Shown piece after piece: positions 1 through 8,689 of a DNA stretch of 64,000 nucleotides. The translations under genes and the position numbers were made by a program. The stretch spans positions 22,072,001 through 22,136,000 of the forward strand of contig JBHGNT010000005.1 in NCBI GenBank assembly GCA_043228905.1, given 5' to 3'. The stretch is from Azolla caroliniana. Lineage: Eukaryota > Polypodiophyta. The notes beneath the pieces are model-generated. The model was not told the origin of the DNA and did no database searches. It saw only the letters and a list, made by a program, of their open reading frames with translations. Position 1 is the stretch's first letter. Each line of letters begins with the position of its first letter.

Positions 1-465
1 AACTTCCCCTTTGGATTTGAAATAAACAATATCATCTTCTAGATTTGCAAAAGGTTGATCTTTATCCAAACAAGCATAGAAGTTAGAATCTTGATGAGGA
101 ATGTAACATCCAACGACAAAAGTGGGTGAATCATTAGGTGTTTCTATTTTGAGCCATATGTAACATTTATGTTCATCATTTTTTATGATTGACACATATT
201 TCTCTATTTCCTTCTTAATCAAACATGCCACCCCTCCTTGTCCTCTTCTTTGTCTTGGATTTTTCTCCCATATCAAAGAGTGTACATTATAGTTTCCTAA
301 ACCTTGAATCCTTTGAGTATCATGCTCCCATGTTTCAACAAGGAGTGCGATATCCGAGTCATCGATGAACTCCTCTATGCCGAATCCCGCATTCCATGGG
401 TATCCATTGCAATTCCAAAAACATAGTCGTATAAGACGTGGTTTAGTCTCATAGGTCACGTGTCC
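1..465 (-). pseudogene. LINE ORF2 5' part: APE-type endonuclease, runs off left edge
   Basis: The minus strand is open from 465 to the window edge without a stop. The translation begins with the endonuclease signature WNCNGY, followed by a region reading ALLVETWEH and RRGQGGVACLIKKEI. This is the layout of the N-terminal half of the endonuclease/exonuclease/phosphatase fold of non-LTR retrotransposons, which nicks target DNA for target-primed reverse transcription. The later catalytic motifs (GDFN, SDH) and the reverse transcriptase would lie outside the window. The frame is shared with the ORF1-like frame just upstream and is separated from it by one TAG. Family assignment is from motifs I recognise; whether this copy is intact cannot be judged. 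Confidence 0.7.
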
Positions 466-906
466 CTATTTGCCTACATTTCCATCTTTAAGCACATCCT
501 TAGCCTTATTTTTCCTTTCTTCATATGCTTTACGACGGGCATTTTGTTGTGAGATAGTACGATCTTCACTCACAAAGCATTGCATACCTTTGAGGTATAC
601 CCAACTATTTTCGAGTATGATCCGCCGCTTAGTATCATCCGTCATTGTGCATACAATGGGCCTTTCTCCGGATCGAGTAACACCATGTTTCCCAACTCGG
701 TGTGCCCCATATACATTCACATCCGACATCCCGTAATGCATGCTAAAAAATTCACCAATGGCCTTTCCGAGGGAAGCGGGTGTTTCCATACTCTCCTCTT
801 TAATCCCACGGATGACAATGTTCTTTGATCTTCGTTCACGCTCTTTCAATTCTTGGGCATCTATGCTTTCTATATTCAGAGAGAGAATGATGATGACAAC
901 GATATA
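466..906 (-). pseudogene. LINE ORF1-like (RNA-binding, L1-type) fragment without ATG
   Basis: This reading frame runs from just after an in-frame TAA (909-907) to a TAG at 468-466. It begins with a charged, coiled-coil-like stretch (ELKERERRSKN). A region with NIVIRGIKE and RPIVCTMTDDTKRRIILENS follows and resembles the RRM-like domain of L1-type ORF1 proteins. The last 30 residues are rich in Lys and Arg. There is no ATG between the upstream stop and the conserved part; the first plausible initiator in frame is a TTG at 849-847. The copy is therefore 5' broken, or its start lies in another frame. The endonuclease frame follows immediately in the same phase. An RRM-type ORF1 differs from the DUF4283/zinc-knuckle type seen near 35 kb. 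Confidence 0.55.
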
Positions 907-991
907 TTATGTGAGAAGAATATACAATGAAGGCTAGGAAGCTTAAGATTGGCGTTGAACCAATTTGGTTCGAAATAATGCCTTGTGCCTC

Positions 992-1051
992 TTTTTATAG
1001 TGTCTCAGGAATAGTCCTGAAGCTTCTAGAATGTTCCAGAGAAATCTTGAA
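992..1051 (-). promoter_or_regulatory. Heat-shock-type promoter: HSE array plus TATA box
   Basis: From 1024 to 1051 the plus strand reads TTC, GAA, TTC, GAG, ATC and GAA, each separated by two bases. That is six units at exact 5-bp spacing, four of them perfect, which is the classical binding array for heat-shock factors. On the minus strand the array is followed after about 24 bp by TATAAAAA (999-992), the usual spacing in plant heat-shock promoters. Transcription would start near 965 and run toward the LINE ORF1-like frame (906). Whether the promoter belongs to the LINE or to sequence it captured is unknown. Confidence 0.5.
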
Positions 1052-1112
1052 ATTATACAATAATTTTCTATAGTAAAATTTAAATGAAAATAATATTTTA
1101 TGTATTACAATA

Positions 1113-1180
1113 GATAATGTAATGGTCAAGAGCTCGACCCTTATAACAAAAGGTTATGGGTTCGAGTCTTGCCATATCAT
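1113..1180 (+). repeat. SINE-like tRNA-derived module (A/B boxes)
   Basis: A candidate A box (TGGTCAAGAGC, about 1123) is followed by a near-perfect B box GGGTTCGAGTC (about 1159), the arrangement of a tRNA-type internal RNA polymerase III promoter. No cloverleaf could be folded by eye, so this is more likely the head of a SINE than a working tRNA gene. The 3' end of the element was not identified. Confidence 0.35.
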
Positions 1181-1517
1181 GATAGGTATATTCTCAAGAT
1201 ATTTCTCGAGTATATTCTAGAGATATTCAATCTCGGAAATTGGATAAATACTTGTAACATCCTTGCTCCCTTTCAAGGGATTCAACACTAGTCATTGACA
1301 CATCAATCTAGTATTCTCGTTTCACCTCATCTTTGTCTCCTTGATCTCTATTTCTATCTTCATGCCCTCATGTCGCTCACAACATCTAGAGTTCCTAGCC
1401 TCGTCACATCTAGCTCCAAGTTCATTCGTCGCTCGTAGCCCCATCATATGTGCTGCATCCTAGTCCGTGCTTGGTGTGTCCGTGACACGGAAGTGGTGTC
1501 GGTGTTGGCTTTGCGTC

Positions 1518-1760
1518 CTAGATATTGAAACACCTCACCACCTTTTGGATGTAATCGGATTGGGAGAGCCTGAGAATCTTCTTCATCTGATTTCGCTCTA
1601 TCCGCATGCCCAGGATGTGTCGGGCTTCTTCGAGTTCTTTCATTGAGAATTTCTCATGAAGACTCCGCTTTAGTTTTCCAATTTCTGCTTTATCGTTGCC
1701 GACGATAAGCATGTCGTTGATATATGGGTTAGGTAGATCCGGGACTCATCGGCCAATTAC
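1518..1760 (-). pseudogene. Ty1/copia reverse transcriptase fragment
   Basis: The minus-strand translation contains NDMLIVGNDKAEI, then KFSMKELEEARHILGM and LSQSDYIQKV. This is the part of copia reverse transcriptase from just after the YVDD box to the start of the RNase H linker. Here YVDD is changed to INDM. The fragment ends at a stop just after VVRCFNI. It is in the opposite orientation to the copia element that starts at 1862. A sequence matching the start of a tRNA-Met primer site in minus orientation (TGGTATCAGA, about 1840-1829) lies between the two. Confidence 0.65.
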
Positions 1761-1861
1761 CGGTTGTACATGCATGGGTCGGAGTTTGACCGGTTGTAGC
1801 CAAGTTGCTAGATGTAGGTATCGAACTTCTGATACCACATTCTCAACGCAAGAGAAGAAGG

Positions 1862-2391
1862 TGTTGGGAAACAAGGTCCCTTCAGATGGGAAGAAGAATA
1901 CGAGTCAGACTAGTTGGATCCGGATCCAAATCCAGATCGGTGTCCCAATTGAGTCCGGATAGGCATCCGGAAAAAGCCACATATGTAAATAGGTTTTGTG
2001 CTACATTTGTTTAGGTCATATTTGTAAATAAGCATGAATGTTATAGGAGTATAAATATAACTAGGTCAAAACTTTATGAATATGATCATCATCATTGTAA
2101 GTTGTCTCTATAAGATAGTGAGAGTGATAGCGAGATAGTGAGAGAATCAGAGTGTGTTGTTGCATCTTTGTTGTACCCCCCATCTAGCGAAGAAGACGAG
2201 CCTGAGGTTGTCGTCTGGGAGTCTTTCTGTATTTCCTTTTGCATAGTGAGATAGTTCGGAGTCTGTGGACTCCCATGGTTTTTCCCTATTAGGGTTTTCC
2301 ACGTAAAACATATTGTGTCACTATATTTGTGTATTTTGCTTCCTGTTTTCTATTTGTTCAAATCTTTGCATCAGCATACACTAGAGTAACA
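1862..2391 (+). repeat. 5' LTR of copia element F1
   Basis: It starts TGTTGGGAAACA and ends GAGTAACA. It contains TATAAATA at 2050-2057 and the stretch GTCTGTGGACTCCC shared with the LTRs of element C. The bases after it (TGGTTGTGGCTAGC) could be a decayed primer binding site for initiator tRNA-Met. Confidence 0.7.
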
Positions 2392-2418
2392 ACTGGTTGT
2401 GGCTAGCTTCGATCTCAA

Positions 2419-3700
2419 CAAAAGGGAGTGCATTTCGATGAGATTTTTGCCCCGATGGTGAAGATGACATCCATTCGGACGGTGTTGAGCATAACAGCCA
2501 ACATGGATCTCAAAGTCGAATAACTGGATGCCAAGATGGCCTTTTTGCATGGTGATCTTAAAGAGGAGATATATATGCAGGAACTAGAAGAATTCGTCCA
2601 AAAGGGGAAGCAAAACTTGGTATGCCAGTTGAGGAAGAGCCTTTACGGACTGAAGCAGGCTCCCCAACAATGGTACCAGAAGTTCGAATCCTTCATGGCC
2701 GACCAAGGGTACCACAAGATGTAGGCTGACCACTGCATGTTTGTGAAGAAGTTCGACGGATGAGACTTCCTCGTCCTCCTGTTGTACGTGGACGACATGC
2801 TTATTGTTGGATAGGACCATTCAAGAGCGGAATGCTAAAGAAGGCCTTGAGCAGTTTTTTCTCAATGAAGGGTATGGGTCCAACAAGGCAAATCATACGG
2901 ATCACATAATCCAGGATCAAACAAAGAGGTTATTGTGGTTGTCACAAGAGAAGTACGTGACAAAAGTGCTCCAGAGGTTTAGCATGGAAAGCGCGAAGCC
3001 GGTCGGCTCAACATTGCCGTCTAACAGAAAGCTATTCGTGAGAACAATGTATGAAGACAATGACAAAGAAGGCTGAGATCATGAAGGTCCCCTATGCCTC
3101 AGTAGTCGGAATCTAGGCCAGACATTGGATACTCAGTCTGAATCATTAGCTCATTCATGAGCAATCTGGGCAGAAAGAGCATTAGACAATAGTCAAATGG
3201 TTACTCCGGTACCTAAGAGGCACCTCGAGTGTGTGTCTCTGATTTGGCTTAGGTAACCCCTTATTAGAAGGTTGTATTGATTCGGACATGTTCGCTGATG
3301 TGGATACCAACCGGTCCATGTTCGGATACGAAATGACTAATGCAGGAGGAGCCGTATCGTGGCAGTCGATGCTGCAAATGGCCGTGGCATTGTCAACCAC
3401 AAAAACCGAGTACATGGTTGATGTAGAAGTCGGCAAGGAAATAATTTGGATGAAGGAGGTCATCAGAGAGTTAGGGATTCATCAAGAGGAATTCTGACTT
3501 TACTATGACAACCAAAGTGCCATCCATCTTGCAAGGAATGTCGTCTATCACTCCAAGACTTGAAGCATATCTAGAGGAGACACCACTAGCTTAGGGAGAG
3601 GGTAAAAGAAAAGGATTTTGCTCTAATGAAGATCCACACTGAGGAAAACGGATTAGATATGTTGACGAAGGTGTTGCCAGTAGAGAAGCTGAAGCATGCC
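2419..3700 (+). pseudogene. Copia RT-RNase H remnant of F1
   Basis: The segment opens in the RT fingers (matching FDEIFAPVVKMTSIRTV of element C). It continues through [26 protein letters not shown] and a YVDDMLIVG box near 2787-2813, and reaches the RNase H region (VALSTTKTEYM near 3388, then the CDSQSA-like stretch). It is broken by stops, for example TAA at 2521-2523, TAG at 2722-2724 and TGA at 2761-2763, and by frameshifts. It cannot encode an active enzyme. It ends directly before the purine tract and the 3' LTR. Confidence 0.75.
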
Positions 3701-3714
3701 GGCAAAGGGGAGTT

Positions 3715-4055
3715 TGTTAGGAAACAGGTCCCTACGGATGGGAAGGAAAGCATGAGCTAGACTGAAGCCTAAGGAACCAACCGGATGAAGGAGAGTGAGC
3801 CGGATCAGTTTGATCCAATGAAGAAGCAAGACCGGACTCGGATCTGGATCGGATCCGAAGAGGCATCCGAAAAAGGTCATATTTGTAAATAGGTTTTGGC
3901 GTGCCTATTTGGGCCAGAATTATACATAGCCTTAAAGTTGTATTAGTATAAATACAACTAGGGCAAATCACTATGATTAGGGATGTAGGTATAGTTGTTG
4001 TTGGTTGTGGCCTCTGCAATTAAGAGTGAGTAAGTCGAGTAAGAGAGAGAGAGAG
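3715..4055 (+). repeat. Partial 3' LTR of F1
   Basis: It begins TGTTAGGAAACAGGTCCC directly after the purine tract AAAGGGGAGTT, almost identical to the LTR start of element C. TATAAATA lies at 3947-3954. Similarity to the 5' LTR fades after about 4018 in an AG-rich stretch, and the last third of the LTR is missing. Confidence 0.65.
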
Positions 4056-5795
4056 AGTAGGTCAACATCAATAGAATGTACTAGAACATCTAAAAAATCT
4101 GGTAGTAAATCTGAATCAAATGCTTGGAGTGGAAAGAATGCAAGACAAAATAAATATGATGATAAAAAGGGAAAACAGAAGATGCCAGAATATGAAACGT
4201 TTGATGAAGGATCTAGAAACATGGAAGATGTAGATTCAAATGTATCATTGGATGTTGAGCTGGGTATACGAGCCTTGAAAATCCCTGGTATGGAAAAAAC
4301 ACTGAAGGATGCAAATCAGAAATTGAGAAGATCATATAGAGAGAGAAAAAAACAATTCAAAGATTTGATTATGATACATACATGGCAATGCATTAAAGTG
4401 GTACAAATCCCTGATCCAAATAGTTTTGATGAAGCAAAAGCTAAGAAGAAATGGGTGAATGCAATGCAAGAAGAAATAGATGCATTGGTTGAAAATAAAA
4501 CATGGGATTTGGTAAATTTACCGAAAGGAAAAAATGTTGTGGGTTGCAAATGGGTCTACAAGACAAAGCATGATTCCAATGGAAATGTTAGTAGACATAA
4601 AGCAAGACTTGTGGCAAAGGGATATGCCCAGATGCATGGAATTGATTATGATAAAACATTTGCACCGGTTGCAAAGATGGCAACATTGAGAACACTACTT
4701 GCTGTGAGTACAGCCAAAAGATGGAATCTACACCATATGGATGTAAAAAATGCTTTTTTACATGGTAACTTAGAAGAAGAAGTGTATATGTGTCAACCAC
4801 CAGGTTTTGAAGATAAGAAGTATCCAAAATATGTTTGTAAGCTGAAAAAGGCTCTCTACGAACTAAAACAAGCACCGAGGGCATGGCATAAGGAACTTTT
4901 AGAATCTTTGAAAAAAATTGCTTTCAAAATGTCAAAGGCTAATTCCATCATTGTATGTAAAAAGGATAAATGATTGCATTGTTGTTATTTTGATTTATGT
5001 TGATGATTTAATCATTGGAGGTGATTCCATGGATGAAATAAGCAAGCTGAAAAAAAATCTTGAAATGCAATTTCATATGAAGGATTTGGGAGAGCTGAGA
5101 TACTTTCTTGGCATTGAGATGATCAGATCTGAAAGTGGTATATATATGTTGCAAAAACAATATGCAACAACTATGTTGAAGAAGTATGGTATGCTTGGAT
5201 GCAAACCTATTGTTGTACCACTAGATAAGAACTACAAACTGAGGGCTGATTTGGGAGCCAAAATAGAAGATGTAAACATGTACATGTCTATGGTGGGCAG
5301 CCTCATACAGTTGACTATAACAAGACCTGATCTAAGTTATGTTGTTGGATTAGTCGGCCAGTTTATGCAACAGCCAACAAAGCCACATTTGGCCTGCATT
5401 AGAAGAATCTTGAGGTATGTAAAAGCTACTCAGAACTATGGATTGTTTTACAAGGCTGATCTGGACATAAAGTTGGAAGGGTATACAGATGTTGATTGGG
5501 TTGGAAGCCAAACTGTTAGAAGATCCACATGTGGATATATGTTTACATTGGGAAGTGCGGTTATTTCATGGAGTAGCAAGAAACAAGTTATTGTTGCATT
5601 ATCAAGTACTGAAGCCTAATATAGAGGATCTGCAATAGCCACTTGTGAAGAGGTATGGATCATAAGATTTCCTGCTTATTTGGGAGAGTATATAGGTGGT
5701 GCAGTCACAATTTGGGGTGACAATATGAGCAGCATTCAGCTCGCAAAAAACTCAGTGTTCCATGCAAGAACAAAGCACCTAGAAGTGCATGTGAC
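4056..5795 (+). pseudogene. Copia element E fragment: RT and RNase H of another family
   Basis: An acidic, lysine-rich linker (about 4060-4320) leads into a well-preserved copia reverse transcriptase: [50 protein letters not shown] and [10 protein letters not shown] frameshift near 4930-4970 moves the frame before IYVDDLIIGG. RNase H follows with YTDVDW, ISWSSKKQ, VALSSTEA, a TAA at 5617-5619 and then GDNMSSIQLAKNS. The fragment is cut at its 3' end inside the RNase H terminus (KHLEVH) and has no LTR of its own. The AT-rich codon use differs from the neighbouring F1 and F2 fragments, which supports a separate origin. Confidence 0.75.
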
Positions 5796-6873
5796 AAGAA
5801 GTTTGAATCCTTCATGGTGGACCATAGATTCTACAAGACACAAGTTGGCCATCGTGTCTTTGTGAAGAAGTATGAAGGAGGAGACTTTGTGATCCTCCTG
5901 TTGTATGTTGATGATATGCTTATTGTCGGACAAGACTTAAAGAAGATTGCATGTTTAGAAAAGGCCTTGAGCAGGTCTTTTGCAATGAAGGATATGGGTT
6001 CGGCAAAGTAAATTCTGGGAATGCACATTATCCAGGATCGGGCAAAGAACATGGTGTGGTTGTCAGAAGATGTGACAAAAGTGCTCCAGAGATTCCACAT
6101 GCAAGATGTTAAACCGATCGACTCAACATTGCTGACAAATAGCAAGTTGAATGTCAACCAATGTCTAAAGACGAAAAGGGAAAAAGTTGAGGTGAGGAAG
6201 ATTCCATATGCCTTAGTCGTTGAAAGCATGATGTTTGCAATGGTATATACTAGGACGGACATTGCATAAATTATCGGAATGGTCAGTCATGTTGAGTTCA
6301 AGCCTTAGATCTATGAGAAACATGGACTAAAATGCACAATGCGGAACAAGAAAATAACAAAATACACAGTACATAGTATTTTACATGGAAACCCTAAATC
6401 GGGGAAAACCATGGGCAAAAGATCTACACTATACAATAGAGATCAAAGATAGGAAAAACAAATTACAAAGACTCTGTTATCTTAGCAAGTTCCACTAAAT
6501 TGTGCCGCCACACATGCTCACTTGCGTCTCTTCCTACTCTCAGCTACTCTCACTTCTTCTCTCAACTACAGAAGCTCTATACACCTCATTACCCTTATAT
6601 ATTTTCCCTACCTATTCCTATTTATATGAGGGACATGTTATTATTATTATATATCACATATAATAATAATTAATCGGCCCGACTTGTCGGCCTTGTCTTC
6701 GACCATCTGGTCGGCCCGACTAGTCGGCCTTTTCTTAGATACCTAAAAGGCACCTCATGTGTATGCCTAAGATACGGCTCATGTAAACCCATGCTAGAAG
6801 GGTTTACGGACTCTGATATGTTAATTGATGTTGATACCAGCTGATCCACATCTAAGTATGTGATGACCTATAT
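5796..6873 (+). pseudogene. Copia F2 fragment: RT-RNase H of the C-like family, split by an insert
   Basis: The sequence resumes in C-family RT with KFESFMVDHRFYKT, then LLLYVDDMLIVGQD, FAMKDMGSAK with a stop at 6009-6011, and LGMHIIQDRAKN. It continues to MVYTRTDIA near 6265. At 6290 it is interrupted by a solo-LTR-like insert. From about 6734 to 6873 the RNase H start resumes, colinear with element C around 61155-61300. About 50 bases of the expected sequence are missing at the break. No functional product is possible. Confidence 0.65.
6290..6733 (-). repeat. Solo-LTR-like insert in copia F2
   Basis: Read on the minus strand, the segment carries a TATAAATA box (6626-6619), an 'agggtttccatg' stretch like that in other copia LTRs here, and it ends GAACTCAACA at 6290. 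No internal region or second LTR is present. The upstream end (6660-6733) holds repeated GTCGGCCCGAC/GTCGGCC motifs. No clear target duplication was found, and a small host deletion accompanies it. Confidence 0.45.
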
Positions 6874-6888
6874 GGGGGGGGGGGGGGG
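6874..6888 (+). repeat. Poly-G tract (15 G)
   Basis: Fifteen uninterrupted G residues mark the junction between the copia remnant and the palindromic array. Such tracts are hard to sequence, so the exact length may be unreliable. Confidence 0.8.
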
Positions 6889-6892
6889 TGAA

Positions 6893-7030
6893 CACTCATC
6901 GACTTCTTAACAAAAGCACTCGTCGAGTGTTTGGGAGAGGAGAGAGCAAACACTCGACGAGTGTTTTCGAACCCTAACAAGAGCACTCGTCAAATATTTT
7001 GGAGGGGAAAGGGCAAGCACTTGTCAAGTG
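6893..7030. repeat. Palindromic array: CACTCGTCGAGTG-type cores at 33-34 bp
   Basis: Cores at 6917-6929 (CACTCGTCGAGTG), 6951-6963 (CACTCGACGAGTG), 6984-6991 (decayed) and 7018-7030 (CACTTGTCAAGTG) recur at intervals of 34, 33 and 34 bp. A partial copy lies at 6893. Each core is a near-perfect inverted repeat followed by a G/A-rich spacer. I do not recognise the family. Confidence 0.6.
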
Positions 7031-7540
7031 TTTGGAGACGGGGGCGGGGATGAACCCTAACCCTAACAACATATATGGTGAGGAGTCGCTGTCGCGCGAC
7101 CATAACTATGAAGCGATGGCCGCCAGCCCTAACGGTAACAGAACAACTGGTGATGAGCGGCCGCGAGGTGGGCATAAGTCTGGAGTGACAACAATAGCTA
7201 AGATGAGGGGCAAGGGAGTTTGTAGGGCCCCGATTGTGGAGGTCATGCAAGGGAACTCAGAGCAAAATCGAGGTTAGGTCGCGCCATGAGTGTGGCCTAT
7301 TTGTCCCTTGTCTGGGAGCCTCCTTGTTGCGCTAGCCAATGTGCGTGCGTGCTCCCCGCCATGCTCCTGCCACTACAAGCTCCCTCTAGACATTTACACT
7401 TTATTTATGATAGACTTAAATCAATACCAAGAAACATAAAGCTTTCCACAAATTGTATGTGTTCTCCTATGTATGCAAACTTAAAGCATCACTAAGGTTG
7501 GATGATCTTCAAGCACTACCATTATTTTGATTTTATCCAC
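7031..7540. other. Non-coding stretch, nothing recognised
   Basis: The stretch includes a GC-richer patch (7035-7360) with a 92-codon open frame and two CCCTAA units. Neither has recognisable protein similarity, and the composition change alone does not support a gene. Confidence 0.4.
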
Positions 7541-8180
7541 ATGTTGGTGTCACACATAAAAGTAATCAGATAACTCGTAGCATAAGGTTTGGAGCATCTA
7601 ATCCTTCTTGCAACTCTATTCACTACATCTTCCAATTTGCAATTGATACACATCCTTGATTAACCCCCATGTTACTTAAAAAGTAGTCTAATAGTCTATT
7701 GTTAGTCTTTCGTTGGCATCTACCTTGCTCATATAACCAACAATAGCAACTTGATACTCTAATGGCATACAAATTTCCACCATTTTATTCCAAAGCTCAC
7801 CATGTGGTAGTATGTCAAAAGCTTTTTTGAAATCATCAAAACAACAATAGAGTATTTTTCCTTCTAATTGATAATTACGCTTGATTTAACCAAATGGTTC
7901 ACAATGGAGTGTTTTGGTCTAAAACCTGCTTGGCCAATTGCTTTTTTGTTTCTCCTTTCAATCCATACACTTGCCTTTTATTACTCCATGATAGTGCTAT
8001 ACAATTTATCAGTTGTTTAGCTCAATATGATTGTGCGATAATTTGATACATATTCATATCTCTTGCTTTGGGTATTAACTTAATCCAATTCATGAGGCAA
8101 TCATTCAAAAAACCTTGTTTAATAGCTTGACCTATAACAACCATTATCCAATCACGAGCATGTTATCTTGTCCATTTTAA
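7541..8180 (-). pseudogene. LINE reverse-transcriptase relic
   Basis: Minus-strand frames contain two diagnostic non-LTR RT motifs: QAGFRPKHSIVNHLV (about 7945-7900) and CCFDDFKKAFDILPHGELWNKM (about 7856-7785), the latter being motif A with its first catalytic Asp. Frame changes and stops lie between and around them. Upstream sequence (NWIKLIPKARDM) fits the region before motif A. No YADD-containing motif C was found, so only the middle of the domain remains. Confidence 0.65.
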
Positions 8181-8244
8181 GAGTTCACTTATAATGAGAG
8201 TTGCATTTGTTGCTTTGCCATTAGCCAACTTTTTTGTTCATATC

Positions 8245-8361
8245 ATCCTCAATATGAACGCATGTATTATAAGGTGTTTCAATGTTCTCAACACATGCAT
8301 TAGATACTTAATCATACTTAATCCTCAATATGAACGCATGTATTATAAGGTGTTTCAATGT
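8245..8361. repeat. 41-bp direct repeat
   Basis: The 41 bases at 8245-8285 recur exactly at 8321-8361 with a 35-bp spacer. A small open frame overlaps the second copy but is not supported as a gene. Confidence 0.75.
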
Positions 8362-8546
8362 AATAAATGAGGAGGATGTTGTGATGAAAGATTTTGACAT
8401 ATTTAAATGTGTGATGCTTGATCATGGGATGAACGAAGCATTCATGAGCTATAGGTGTTTCCGTACCCATGGTTTATCAATGGAGACATTGTATGACCAT
8501 TGTTTAGACTTTATAGAAAGGGCAAAAAATGGAAAGTATAACCATT

Positions 8547-8681
8547 TCAAACTACCTCTAATGCTAATATAGACTTATGATAAAAAGCATAACAATGTCA
8601 AATAGCCTCTTATGCTAATATAGACTTATCTATAAAAAAGCATAACTGTGTCAAAGTACCTCCAACGCTAATATAAAATTT
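8547..8681. repeat. Tandem repeat, about 52-bp unit, 2.6 copies
   Basis: Units start at 8547, 8598 and 8651. Each begins TCAAA and carries a GCTAATATAGACTTAT core followed by AAAAAGCATAAC. The copies differ by a few substitutions and 1-2 bp indels. Confidence 0.65.
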
Positions 8682-8689
8682 GTGTATGT

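Larger units (their letters stand above)
1862..4055 (+). mobile_element. Copia element F1: internally deleted, related to element C
   Basis: A TG-starting LTR (1862-2391) is followed almost at once by reverse-transcriptase sequence, then RNase H, a purine tract (3704-3714) and a second LTR beginning at 3715. Both LTRs resemble those of the element at 57022-62309 in their first 20 bases and in a shared TATAAATA box. Gag, protease and integrase are missing, so this is a deletion derivative. The 3' LTR runs only to about 4018-4055, where the sequence changes to a different copia fragment. Confidence 0.75.

Noticed and set aside
7050-7066. Telomere-like CCCTAA units
   Set aside because: Only two units; expected by chance in AT-rich plant DNA and not an interstitial telomere array.
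7000-7277. 92-codon plus-strand open frame in a GC-richer patch
   Set aside because: No recognisable domain, no upstream promoter signal, and it overlaps an equally long antisense frame; not enough for a gene call.
8330-8572. 80-codon open frame over the 41-bp and 52-bp repeats
   Set aside because: Its start lies in a repeat copy and its end in a tandem array; no family resemblance.
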